Shown here one piece after another: positions 8,373-17,614 of a stretch of DNA of 64,000 nt. Each line of letters starts with the position of its first letter. Positions within the stretch are counted from its first letter, which is position 1. A model generated the notes under the pieces. That model did not search any database and was not told where the DNA came from. It saw nothing but the letters and a program-made list of their open reading frames with translations. Source of the DNA: Saccharomycopsis fibuligera x Saccharomycopsis cf. fibuligera (lineage: Eukaryota > Ascomycota > Saccharomycetes > Ascoideales > Saccharomycopsidaceae); contig CP012811.1 of the NCBI GenBank assembly GCA_001936135.1, positions 1,488,001 to 1,552,000 on the forward strand, written 5' to 3'. The translations under genes and the position numbers were made by a program.

Positions 8373-10751
8373 CTACTTACTTTTGTAAGACATATTTTTA
8401 CCATACGCTGGATTGTAAAACTTCTTTGGAGCTCTAGGTTCTTCAAAGTCCTTACTGTATGGATCAAACGTCTTTCTTTTCTTTCCTCTCTTTTCATGTT
8501 TTCTGTCCTTTGTATTGTTGTCAGAGGACAAGATTTTGTTAGCACTGGTGTAGTCAAACTTCTCCTCCGCTTGTTGTTCGCCTTCTCCTTCTCCTTCTTG
8601 CTTGGAAAGTTTCGGTTTCTTTGTTTTTGGTCTTTGTACTTTCTTTCTGATAACCACAATCTCATTGCGATTTTCTTTGGCGGCACGTTTAGCAGCTTCG
8701 GCTTCTGCTTGTTCTGGATCTTTAATCTCACTGCTCACAGTCTCGGCAATCAATGGTATTTGAACTGGCTCTGGTTTTTGTGAATCTCTGCTTAGTATAC
8801 CATGTAAAGTGCTAAGTCTCTCTTTAACATCTTGCACAGTAAATTCTGATGCGTTATTCTTGTTTGCAAACTTGACTGACCACACAAACTTGGAAGTGTC
8901 CTTGATAAACATATTCGGAGTGAAAAAGCTAGTCTTATTGGAAAGCAAACTTGGAGCCTGTTTGTTCTTTGGATTTTCAAAAATGTCCTTGAGAGAATTG
9001 TTCAAGCTATTGAAATTGCTAGTAAACTGATGAACTTGTCTTTCACTAACTTCTCCAGTTTCTATATTACCAGCAGCCCCGTTAGTATCGTAAGAAGCAG
9101 TATTCAAAAGTTCTAAATCTTCGCTTTCTGATCTGCTTAAAGATGATCTTATCACCTCGGCAATTTCCTTTGCGTTCATTCTAACATGATCAGTAAGATA
9201 ATTACTTGCAGCTAGCACCCCGGAAGAATCCACCGGGGCAGATAAAACCAATGCGACCAAAAGTTGATTAGGCATAATATATCTCACGGATTCATCATCT
9301 CTTCTAGCAATACGGTCACGCCAATTATACAAGTCAATAACAAGTTGCTTCTTCACCAAATTGATATTATACTGAGTCATGATGCTTCTCCAAGGTTCCA
9401 TTCTATCACTTATTGGAGTAACAACTAAACTGGATGGCACAGATGGTCTGAATTTATAATATTCAAACCTTCTTTTAGCCACTTTTCTGGATTCATGTAA
9501 CACTATATTCAACGTGTCTTTATCAATAAGCATGTTTTTCAACTGATCATAAATGTTAAGCAAAAAATGAGTATCTGCTCTAGCATATAATTTCATTGAA
9601 GGAGTTAGTGGTCTAAGTCTCCAGTCTGACATTTGGTATTTCTTGTTGGTCTTGAAATTTGCAAACTTCTCTAACAAATATGCAAGACTGTTTTTAGGAA
9701 AACCCAATTGTTTGGAAGCATGGTAAGTGTCAAATAATCCAACAATATATAAGCCCAAGTCTCTTTGCAACCAGATAATATCCATAAAAGCACCATGGAA
9801 CACTTTGACAACATTTGGATCAGTGAAAATCTCATTCAAAGGCGTCAAATCATCACGTAGGGCTAGTGTATCGATAAGCCAATCTTGCTGTCTATTACTG
9901 ATTTGCATCAAAGACACCAACCCATAATACGTTCTGTAGTCATGATGTTCCAAATCAACGGCAATTTCTTTACAGCCCTTCAAACTTTCAATCATTTCTT
10001 CAAGCTTAGCAGCAGTGTCGACCCAAGTTGGTTCTTCTTTAGCTGGCCATGGCTGTGAAGGTACTGGATCGCTCTTGTGTAAAATAAACTCTGGGTATTC
10101 TTGTTTATCAATTTCGTATTCGTATGGTTGTTTGAAGTGAGGTGGTTCTTCAGGATCTTCGGACTGTACAATTTCAAGGCTCTTTTCTAATGGTTCTAAT
10201 GCGTTTGGCTTGGTGGTAAGCTTTGGGTGGAATGGTCCAATTTCAGAATTGTCAATCGGCACGCGAAACTTGAGTTGTGGTTTTGGTTGTCTTCTGCGGG
10301 GTTTTGAGTCAGAGACATCATTAACATCTTCCATATAAGTAAGTCCGTCACTGCTTGGACTAGCACTATTTGCCTTCGTTATGCTATTAATTACCGATCT
10401 TGAAGCAGAAACACCACTGGCGCTTTCGTGCTTATCATTCTTCATGCTATCAAAGGCAATATCGGATTTCTCGTAAAGCCCGTCAAAGACATTACCAATA
10501 GATTTCCAACTATCATTCAACGAGTCAATTGATGGTTCAATCTTGTCAGTGGTTTCATCTATAGATTCAATCAAACTGTTGATCAACCCAAGCACTAATG
10601 TGGAGTTCTCATCTACTCTCTTAGCAAACTTTGTGTCGATGGTCTTGTAGAATCCAACATCGTTATCTGCTAACTGACTCGTAACTTCGGCTAAAGAGTC
10701 TATTTTCCGAACAACCTTACCGGCATCAAACTCAGCATCAAGACCGCTCAT
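8373..10751 (-). CDS. RRP6: Rrp6, nuclear exosome 3'-5' exonuclease
   Basis: Distributive RNase of the DEDD-Y class attached to the nuclear exosome. It trims 5.8S rRNA and sn/snoRNA precursors and degrades cryptic transcripts. I read an N-terminal PMC2NT region (about 1-110), the exonuclease domain (about 230-420) with IAVDLEHHDY (catalytic D and E), FHGAFMDIIWLQRD and YARADTHFLL, then an HRDC domain (about 470-550). The tail is basic and lysine-rich (about 700-790) and fits the exosome/RNA-binding 'lasso'. I prefer the ATG at 10751 (MSGLDAEFD) over the in-frame one at 10763 because the extra MHLK adds nothing conserved. The stop overlaps a GTAAGT hexamer, but no convincing acceptor and branch point follow, so I keep the unspliced end. 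A PAC element lies upstream. Confidence 0.95.
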   Translation of the reverse strand: MSGLDAEFDAGKVVRKIDSLAEVTSQLADNDVGFYKTIDTKFAKRVDENSTLVLGLINSLIESIDETTDKIEPSIDSLNDSWKSIGNVFDGLYEKSDIAFDSMKNDKHESASGVSASRSVINSITKANSASPSSDGLTYMEDVNDVSDSKPRRRQPKPQLKFRVPIDNSEIGPFHPKLTTKPNALEPLEKSLEIVQSEDPEEPPHFKQPYEYEIDKQEYPEFILHKSDPVPSQPWPAKEEPTWVDTAAKLEEMIESLKGCKEIAVDLEHHDYRTYYGLVSLMQISNRQQDWLIDTLALRDDLTPLNEIFTDPNVVKVFHGAFMDIIWLQRDLGLYIVGLFDTYHASKQLGFPKNSLAYLLEKFANFKTNKKYQMSDWRLRPLTPSMKLYARADTHFLLNIYDQLKNMLIDKDTLNIVLHESRKVAKRRFEYYKFRPSVPSSLVVTPISDRMEPWRSIMTQYNINLVKKQLVIDLYNWRDRIARRDDESVRYIMPNQLLVALVLSAPVDSSGVLAASNYLTDHVRMNAKEIAEVIRSSLSRSESEDLELLNTASYDTNGAAGNIETGEVSERQVHQFTSNFNSLNNSLKDIFENPKNKQAPSLLSNKTSFFTPNMFIKDTSKFVWSVKFANKNNASEFTVQDVKERLSTLHGILSRDSQKPEPVQIPLIAETVSSEIKDPEQAEAEAAKRAAKENRNEIVVIRKKVQRPKTKKPKLSKQEGEGEGEQQAEEKFDYTSANKILSSDNNTKDRKHEKRGKKRKTFDPYSKDFEEPRAPKKFYNPAYGKNMSYKSK

Positions 10752-10818
10752 TTTTAAGTGCATATGTTTATCTGATGTGCTTTTGGCTAATGGTAAATGA
10801 CACTTTCATTATGTAGCC

Positions 10819-10840
10819 ATATATATATATATATATATAT
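10819..10840. repeat. (AT)11 microsatellite
   Basis: Perfect AT tract in the RRP6 upstream region, about 70 bp from the start codon. Confidence 0.95.
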
Positions 10841-10902
10841 CAAATCTTTAGTGATGTTTTTTGTATTTTTTTTTTCACTAGAGCGGAATTTTTTTTAATG
10901 CT

Positions 10903-10910
10903 GCGATGAG
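10903..10910. promoter_or_regulatory. PAC element upstream of RRP6
   Basis: GCGATGAG(C) matches the core of the PAC motif of rRNA-processing genes. It is preceded by a T run (GGAATTTTTTTT) similar to the RRPE element. It lies about 150 bp upstream of the RRP6 start. Confidence 0.6.
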
Positions 10911-11065
10911 CACGACGGGGCGCGCAACCGTGCATAAATCTACGTCTCGAACAGCGAGCAATAACTACAACTGGTACACAATACACATATTTATGGGGCA
11001 GATACCAACTTTGAATCACATAGATATATACGCATACACAGTTACAAAAGCTTATCATTATTTAC

Positions 11066-11845
11066 TCAAATGATAGCGTCGGAGAATGGAAAGTCTTCAT
11101 CTTCTGGGTCTCGCTTTCTAGCCTTTTTCACCGTTCTGTCCAATGTCTTTCCAGTCATTACTTTGATCCAATCAATATGTAGACTATATGGGCCAAATTG
11201 TCTGTCCAACAAACCAATCCCCACCGTTTTCACTTTAGTCTTATCCAATCCATTTTCGTCTTGTATGATGCCCCAGTTTGTCAAAACGAAATCATCCAAG
11301 GAAACGAGAACGGTCTCCCATTGTCCTGGGCTATTTAAGAACAAACGATGTTGAAAGACATCGGTTTTTAAAGAAGTTTCAGCTTGGATATTTATGAAAT
11401 ACTTTCTATGGTCGCCTTTGACTCTCAATGCCAATTGGTTATAATTGGTCCAATCCCAGAAGTTTTCCCCTAGCAAAAACTTGGCCGGCTGGTCTTTAGT
11501 TCTGAACATTGCGTATCCCGATTGCACAATCTCTGGACGATCCATTGGTGGGTCCAAATTCAAGTACCCATGGAAATGAGCGCTGTTTTCTTCGGGATCC
11601 ATATTGAAATTGACGCTGGAATAGCCTCCCAATTCTTTGTCGGATCTCGTGAGCACTTTTGAAAGCTCATTTGGTCTTTTGAAATCTAGTATTGTTTGCG
11701 CATCTTTGATTTCTGGAGTTTTGAAGACTAATTGAAAAGTAACGTTAGTAATTTTACTAATATATTCGGCATTGAGCAGTAAAAAAAGAAAAGGCAAATA
11801 CATACTATTAATCCTGGATTTGAGAGCCTGACCGAACTTGAACAT
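11066..11845 (-). CDS. CIA30/NDUFAF1-like complex I assembly factor (2 exons)
   Basis: CIA30 proteins help assemble mitochondrial respiratory complex I, which CTG-clade yeasts keep and Saccharomyces has lost. The body matches the galactose-binding-like CIA30 fold: DELGGYS-type motif (DKELGGYSSVNF), a GYLN strand, FRTKDQ, and WDWTNYNQLALRVKGDHRKYFINIQ. The gene can be read as one 259-codon frame. However, it contains a 78-nt segment (11728-11805) with GTATGT donor, TTACTAAC branch point and CAATTAG acceptor, whose removal keeps the frame. Spliced, the exons (11806-11845 and 11066-11727) give 233 residues starting MFKFGQALKSRINIFKTPEI. I favour the spliced form because the insert is hydrophobic and unlike the family. 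Confidence 0.88.
   Translation of the reverse strand: MFKFGQALKSRINSMYLPFLFLLLNAEYISKITNVTFQLVFKTPEIKDAQTILDFKRPNELSKVLTRSDKELGGYSSVNFNMDPEENSAHFHGYLNLDPPMDRPEIVQSGYAMFRTKDQPAKFLLGENFWDWTNYNQLALRVKGDHRKYFINIQAETSLKTDVFQHRLFLNSPGQWETVLVSLDDFVLTNWGIIQDENGLDKTKVKTVGIGLLDRQFGPYSLHIDWIKVMTGKTLDRTVKKARKRDPEDEDFPFSDAII
11728..11805 (-). other. Stop-free 78-nt intron in the CIA30 gene
   Basis: Consensus donor, branch point and acceptor. Its length is a multiple of three and it has no in-frame stop, so retention would insert 26 residues including the hydrophobic run YLPFLFLLLNAEY near the N-terminus. Confidence 0.85.
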
Positions 11846-12158
11846 GGTGCAAAATCAATAGTTTGCTGTGTGTGGCTTTCTGGTATGGGAGACAGTGGTT
11901 TGCTGTGTTGGCTGACTATCAAAGAAAGAGGGCAAAAAAAGAGCATTGAAAAGTGAGCGGTGTGCACCCTAAAAGCTGTTGATGCTCATCCCGTCACCCG
12001 TCTGAGCGGGCGAAGAGAGCTCTGGTGCAGATAGCTTGTCTACATGATCAACATCAACATCAGAATCAACATCAATTGTATTGTGCACAACGAACATTAG
12101 TTATCGGGCATGCTCTTGAGTAGAGCGTTAAAATGGAGTAGTGATAATACAAACTCAA
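11846..12158. promoter_or_regulatory. Divergent promoter, CIA30 gene / LRR-RING gene
   Basis: A 313-bp shared upstream region. It contains a short imperfect ATCAACATC repeat (about 12046-12076) and a GC-rich patch near 11995-12010. No firm factor site was recognised. Confidence 0.5.
12133..12141 (+). promoter_or_regulatory. Two-codon upstream ORF before the LRR-RING gene
   Basis: ATG GAG TAG lies 17 nt upstream of the LRR-RING ATG (12159). Such a minimal uORF could lower translation of the main frame. Its presence is seen; the effect is inferred and depends on the transcript start. Confidence 0.4.
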
Positions 12159-15100
12159 ATGAACCATCTGAATCCGCAAACAAGTGCCAACGGCCAGACT
12201 TCAGGACTGACGCATAGCCAAACAAACCAACTGCAACCGCCCACAACAAGTATAGAATCACAGACTCCTAATCATATATCAATTGAAGCTGCTAGGAACG
12301 GGACGCAAACCAGCGCTAAGAACTCAGTAGCTCCTCCAGGGAATGAAACCAACACAGAAAATATTGACCAGAGTGTGCCCAAGAGGCGCAAAAGAAGGGC
12401 TCAAAAGCCTAGACTTAGCTACTGCACTCCTAATGTTCTACCTAAAAATTTCAACTTCAAGTTAAATAACATCGAGACTGATACACGTTCTAAAAAATTG
12501 AGAAAATTTGCTGTCAGGCAAACAGAAATTATTACTGATCTGGTGCATGATGTGATTATTTATGATAAACAAGTGGAAAATTATCTAGGTTTACCGAACA
12601 GCATCTCGATTCCTCTTAGCGAAACTCTAAAGACAAAGGACATATTTGTTGCCAAAACCTTCTACTTTGAACTTCATTCATTGGAGGATTTGCTCCTGAC
12701 AAACATTTTGGCTCGATTAAGAAGAAGAAACATACACTTTGAAATAACATGGCATACTGATGTTTTATTGAGTAGCAATTTGACAAAATTATCAAAACAG
12801 GTATTTCCGATAATTGGATTTGAGAAGATTGTTTTTCCAAAACTTACCGAAATCAATCTTACTGGAAGAAAAAATAATCCCTCAAGGCTAGTGTTACCTC
12901 AACTAAAGCAGTTTGAGATGCTCAAGAATTATACAGCTACGGGCCCGTTTACCGGTGATTCATTTCCAAGTCTTGAAACTTTCAATGCAGAAAACTGCAA
13001 AATCAGTAATTTGGTTTTGAATTTCCAATTCTTGAAAGTCATGAATCTACATCACAGTGGTATAAGTAACGTGGATATTAAATCATGTCCAATGCTAGAA
13101 GAGATATATCTTGGAAAGAATGGAATGAACAAATTTGAGACATCTAACAATTTTCCCAATTTGAAAATATTGGACTTACATGATTGCTGTGACCTAACTT
13201 CGGTATCTGTTGCTGGCTGCCAACAGCTTTCAAGTTTAAACATTAGCCTTTGTGCTAAGCTTCAAGAGGTTAATGATTTAAGTGACTCTTTTTGTCTTTC
13301 AGATTTAAATTTTGCAAGCTGTGAATTGCTAGAAGAGTTAACAGGTTTGAGCAATTGTCAGCATCTTTCCTCTTTGACTCTTGAGCGTTGTTTGGGACTT
13401 CGGGAAATCAAAGAATTAAATGCGCCTCAGCTAAAATACCTTAATCTTTCATACACAAAGAATCTTTCAACAACTTCTCATTTCAACGTGCCTGGTTTGG
13501 TGTCTTTGATTGCTGGGTTCTCAAGTGTTAATGCCCTTCCACAAAACCTTCCTAACTTAAAATTATTAAATGTTCATGGAACCCGCAAGTTATCTAAAAT
13601 TGAAAATAAACATTTTCAAAATTTATATGTACTTGATGTGTCGCGAAGCGGTCTAGAAGTTCTAAATATAACCGTGAGTCAAAAACTTGTATTTTTAGAC
13701 CTTATTGAAACCACTTCATTGTACCATGTTTCGGTTGATTGTGAAACCACTTTGTCAGATTCACGCCAGTCTTTGGACATAAACAAAGATGCGCTTCGCA
13801 ACAGCATGAATGCACACTGCGATAAACTTTTCAGACAGGTCTTTTTTAATGATGATGATACTTTTGACTCGCTACCTTTGGGAAAAAAGTCTGCATTAAG
13901 TGTTGCTTGGATCTGTGAACCATTTCAAGACGAGATCCCAAATTTCCCAGTAACTTATAAGTCCTCCTACCGTGATTATGCTTATTTTCGCTCTAGTTCT
14001 AACCCAATGTATACTTATATTCTTCAACACATGACATTAAGATACTTGCATTTAAACTTACCTCAAATTTCGGGTCTTCAAATAAAATGTCCTCAATTGC
14101 AATCACTCTCATTAAATTGCCAGAATCTTCACAACTTAATCATTTTTGAGTCTATGATATCTATCAAATCTTGGACAGTTCCTTCTCTTATTTCATTCAT
14201 TGCTTCACATGCCACGATCAGAGGCCTGACTTATATGCCAATGCCAAGTTTAGAGTATATGTTGGCAGATTATTCACACCTTAGTGATGCTTTTTTTCTG
14301 AAAGACATCCTATGGCCATCATTAAGGTACCTATATTTTAATAAAACAAGATTGGCCACGGCGCTCAATTTTACACAGAAGATGGAAGCTGTTCAAGTTT
14401 TAATCAAAAACTGTGAGCGCTTACGATTAATAAATGGGCTGCTAAGCGCACAGTTTCTTATGATAGATAAGTGTGTGGATCTTGAAAATATTGCTATAAA
14501 ATACTTACAAAAGGATGAAACAGGCACTTTTACTGCTCTGCCGGAATCTAATGGTAAGAAAGAGATTTTGATTAGAAGTTGCCCTAAACTCAAAATAGCA
14601 AGTCTCTGCGGATGCTTTTCACTAAACAAGCTCGTTGTTTTAAATTGCAATTGCTTGACAGATTTTGTTTCCAGTGCCCACATACATGTGCAAAGTGCTT
14701 TTGAACAGCTTGCTTCACTTAAATCATTACCGGAATGCTTAACTTTTGCAGGAAGTTTAGCAATTGCGCATTGCGAGAATATTGAGCTGATTTCAAGTCA
14801 AGTTGAGGAAGTTACTGAGTTTAGATTAGCAAGTTGTGAAAAGCTTACAAAAATCAACTCTGTGTTTGATATGCTCCAAGACTTGGCTGTCATTCAGTGC
14901 CCTGGCTTGGCAGACTTAAATTTGGAAAAATGTCAAAAATTAAAAACAGTATTTCTCTCTAAAGTCGGCATACAAAAACTTTGCTTAAGCGATCCTAGCC
15001 TTGAATTTTTGGTTTTAATCTATTGCAAAAATTTAACTTCGTTTTGCGATAAATCTGTTGGTTTGGACCGACTTTGCACATTTACATGTGAACATTGTCC

Positions 15101-16820
15101 CCTTACTGAGTTGAAGATGCGCCGCAACTCCAATTGCAAACTTGAATGCGAGCTCAGAAATACAAAAATCAGTGATTATAAGTGGCTTCATAGTCCTGGG
15201 GGAGTGTCTTCTTTAATTATTATTGACCAGGAATTTGTTGATTTTGAGCTGCTTGCAGATTTAAAAATTAACAATTTATGTTTGGATTCAGTTACAGTCA
15301 ACGTTAACAGTAATTTTACTTTTAATGATTTGTACCGATTAACGCTAAATTCCTGCAAAGGTTCAATTAATATAATTGTTGATGAGCTAAAATTTTCCTC
15401 GTTACATCTGCTTGAGATATATAATTGCACTGTTGAGAATTTGCTTATTTTTCGGGAAAAAAAATTGTCTGTGGATTGCACTGATTCTCTTATATTAGGT
15501 GAAGTCGATTTAGCATCTGGGTCAGACTATCATATTAGTGGGTGTGTGTTCAAAAAAGATTTAAAAAATTTGACAAAATTGGTCACGTTTACAGATATTA
15601 ATCTATTTGCTCTTGGCTTATCTTTTCTTATTGCTACAGTGAAAACGGCAATTAATGTGGCTCATCAAAGAAAGATGTTTGTGTCAAATGGCAAATTGGC
15701 GGTACGCGGGCACAATGCGGTCGATTCTAATGGGTTATTGAGTGTACCTGTGGAACTCACTAGACTGGTTGTTAGTAATTTGGTTGTTGGAAATGTTGAT
15801 TGTGAAAAAGAAGCGACTAGCCCACCAGATGTCGAGCATTATCGTACCCCGAGTGTGTCACCATGCCCTAGTATGAGTCTTGAGACTTCATCGTTTTCAG
15901 TTGATAACGATAAAGATCGGGATGATCTTTTTTGGCTGTTGAATCGATCCTTCGACCAATGTGCCCTGTTTACTGAGGTACCACTTCAAAAGAAGCAGTG
16001 GTCCATAGTTTGGTGTACTTTTGAGCTATTATATTTACTAATCAACATTAAATTTGAAAATGAAAATACCCAGTGCCAGTTTAGGGAACAAATTCTAGGA
16101 CTTTTTATGAAAAAGTCAACAATTAAAATTTTTCAAAGAATCGCAAAAGCTGACTCATACCTCAATTTCAGTAGCGGTATTCTTAAAAATTTAGCAAAAC
16201 TTGCCTCCAAACCAGTTTATGAGCATTCTATTAAACAAATACACAAAACCATGCTATTCATGATGCCAACGTTAAAAAAAAATGATCTTGATAAAGTTAA
16301 ATTTGGCATTTTACCCCAAGCGCTTAAATATCTAAGCGGTAGCTTGGTGATGACCAGCAAGTTGCAATGTCCGGTTTGTTATGAGGAAGAAGGAAATTTT
16401 GTCAGTGATAACACAGTTAAATTCAAATTTTTCAGAGAATGTGGTCATTTTGGCTGTGAAGAATGTTTGCATAGATTGAATCGCCGGGTATGTTTTATTT
16501 GCCGAACAACGATTCAAAGTTCTTTTGTCGAAAAAGAAGAACTTTTCACAGAATTGCAAATATTTCGTCAATTTGGAGGAAATGAGAAAATTTGGGATAC
16601 TGTTATAAAGACAAATTTATTGGATTTTGATAATTTTATGGGAGTTGGAGGTCTTTTTGGAGAAAGTTATCTTCATACAGGATACACTCGACTGGGATAT
16701 TTAAATCATGGAGATAACTACGGCTGGCGAATGGGGTTCGTGATCGGCGCCGGGGATGATTCGTACTCCAATAGCGATTCTTTCCCGTCTGAAGAAGATG
16801 ATGATGATCACTTTTGGTAG
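12159..16820 (+). CDS. Giant leucine-rich-repeat protein with C-terminal RING finger
   Basis: The product is 1553 residues if started at the first ATG; the open frame extends 18 nt further to a GTG. The N-terminus (1-70) is polar, with S/T/N/Q-rich sequence, followed by a basic cluster PKRRKRRAQKPR (about 74-85) that could be a nuclear signal. Irregular leucine-rich repeats fill roughly residues 190-1140, many with a cysteine or asparagine at the turn (LxxLxLxxC, e.g. LSSLTLERCLGLREI). A helical stretch covers about 1200-1390. A complete C3HC4 RING follows: C1404-x2-C1407, C1428-x-H1430, C1433-x2-C1436, C1445-x2-C1448. The tail is acidic (EEDDDDHFW). RING domains usually recruit ubiquitin E2 enzymes, so an E3 ligase with LRR substrate recognition is the natural inference. 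I know no named yeast gene with this layout. Some CTG codons fall at variable repeat positions, which fits serine reading. Confidence 0.85.
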   Translation: MNHLNPQTSANGQTSGLTHSQTNQLQPPTTSIESQTPNHISIEAARNGTQTSAKNSVAPPGNETNTENIDQSVPKRRKRRAQKPRLSYCTPNVLPKNFNFKLNNIETDTRSKKLRKFAVRQTEIITDLVHDVIIYDKQVENYLGLPNSISIPLSETLKTKDIFVAKTFYFELHSLEDLLLTNILARLRRRNIHFEITWHTDVLLSSNLTKLSKQVFPIIGFEKIVFPKLTEINLTGRKNNPSRLVLPQLKQFEMLKNYTATGPFTGDSFPSLETFNAENCKISNLVLNFQFLKVMNLHHSGISNVDIKSCPMLEEIYLGKNGMNKFETSNNFPNLKILDLHDCCDLTSVSVAGCQQLSSLNISLCAKLQEVNDLSDSFCLSDLNFASCELLEELTGLSNCQHLSSLTLERCLGLREIKELNAPQLKYLNLSYTKNLSTTSHFNVPGLVSLIAGFSSVNALPQNLPNLKLLNVHGTRKLSKIENKHFQNLYVLDVSRSGLEVLNITVSQKLVFLDLIETTSLYHVSVDCETTLSDSRQSLDINKDALRNSMNAHCDKLFRQVFFNDDDTFDSLPLGKKSALSVAWICEPFQDEIPNFPVTYKSSYRDYAYFRSSSNPMYTYILQHMTLRYLHLNLPQISGLQIKCPQLQSLSLNCQNLHNLIIFESMISIKSWTVPSLISFIASHATIRGLTYMPMPSLEYMLADYSHLSDAFFLKDILWPSLRYLYFNKTRLATALNFTQKMEAVQVLIKNCERLRLINGLLSAQFLMIDKCVDLENIAIKYLQKDETGTFTALPESNGKKEILIRSCPKLKIASLCGCFSLNKLVVLNCNCLTDFVSSAHIHVQSAFEQLASLKSLPECLTFAGSLAIAHCENIELISSQVEEVTEFRLASCEKLTKINSVFDMLQDLAVIQCPGLADLNLEKCQKLKTVFLSKVGIQKLCLSDPSLEFLVLIYCKNLTSFCDKSVGLDRLCTFTCEHCPLTELKMRRNSNCKLECELRNTKISDYKWLHSPGGVSSLIIIDQEFVDFELLADLKINNLCLDSVTVNVNSNFTFNDLYRLTLNSCKGSINIIVDELKFSSLHLLEIYNCTVENLLIFREKKLSVDCTDSLILGEVDLASGSDYHISGCVFKKDLKNLTKLVTFTDINLFALGLSFLIATVKTAINVAHQRKMFVSNGKLAVRGHNAVDSNGLLSVPVELTRLVVSNLVVGNVDCEKEATSPPDVEHYRTPSVSPCPSMSLETSSFSVDNDKDRDDLFWLLNRSFDQCALFTEVPLQKKQWSIVWCTFELLYLLINIKFENENTQCQFREQILGLFMKKSTIKIFQRIAKADSYLNFSSGILKNLAKLASKPVYEHSIKQIHKTMLFMMPTLKKNDLDKVKFGILPQALKYLSGSLVMTSKLQCPVCYEEEGNFVSDNTVKFKFFRECGHFGCEECLHRLNRRVCFICRTTIQSSFVEKEELFTELQIFRQFGGNEKIWDTVIKTNLLDFDNFMGVGGLFGESYLHTGYTRLGYLNHGDNYGWRMGFVIGAGDDSYSNSDSFPSEEDDDDHFW

Positions 16821-17614
16821 TTTGTTATTGAAATCTTTTGGCCAACTGTTGAAACATCTCATGTAACAATAGTCAATGTGTAATAATAAATAAATGTACA
16901 ATAATATGCAATGTTGAGTCGGAATGCACGTGCTGAAATTCCAATTATTCCTCGGAAATGGAGCATGTGGGCGCATATGTCACGTACTGATCGGGGGAGG
17001 GAGGCATGCGGGCATCGCTCGGTCGATCGATGGGGATGGAGTGGGACGAGATGAGGACAAACATAAATCACTAGTGCGATGATGATGATCTCTTTATCTT
17101 TCCGTAAACATTCCCGCACTGCTTATAATTTCCCTTTTCTTAGCTTGTATTATATCGCCACTATCAAATAAACAAAGCTATATTGGGCAAAGCTTCTGTT
17201 TTGAACTGCTATTTGCTACATAATACTATTTATTCAAATTACTTCACTTTCCCTGTTTCCCTTATCCTTTTTTGCAAGTGAGGCGTGTGTTATTTGTCTG
17301 CATCTTGAGAGCTGTCAAAACAAGGAGGCTAGGAGGCAAAAATACAAAAAATTGGGAAAAAAAAGATAGGAGCACTCAAGATAATAATAATAGATTTTCA
17401 GAGAAATATTAAAAAATACAGTTAGAGCCAGTCAAAGTCAAAGGTACGCTTTCTGTCTTCACATGAACGGTAGAACGTTGAGTCAAGAAAATAGTTATAA
17501 CTAAATATTTGCAGGGAAGATACTAATATTCTAAAGACATTTACTCGAAAAGAGATCATAGCTTACAAAGAGAAAAAACAGCTGGGCTGGATAGGATAAC
17601 TTACAAGAATAGCA
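16821..17614. other. Intergenic, LRR-RING to REEP-like gene
   Basis: 794 bp. It contains CACGTG at about 16926-16931 and purine/AT-rich stretches. Near 17444-17515 a GTACGC donor-like and TTTGCAG acceptor-like pair could mark a 5' UTR intron of the next gene; the evidence is weak. No separate gene is seen. Confidence 0.5.

Noticed and set aside
8340-8390. Additional 3' exon of RRP6
   Set aside because: A GTAAGT overlaps the end of the frame, but the only nearby acceptor is about 40 nt away and there is no TACTAAC.
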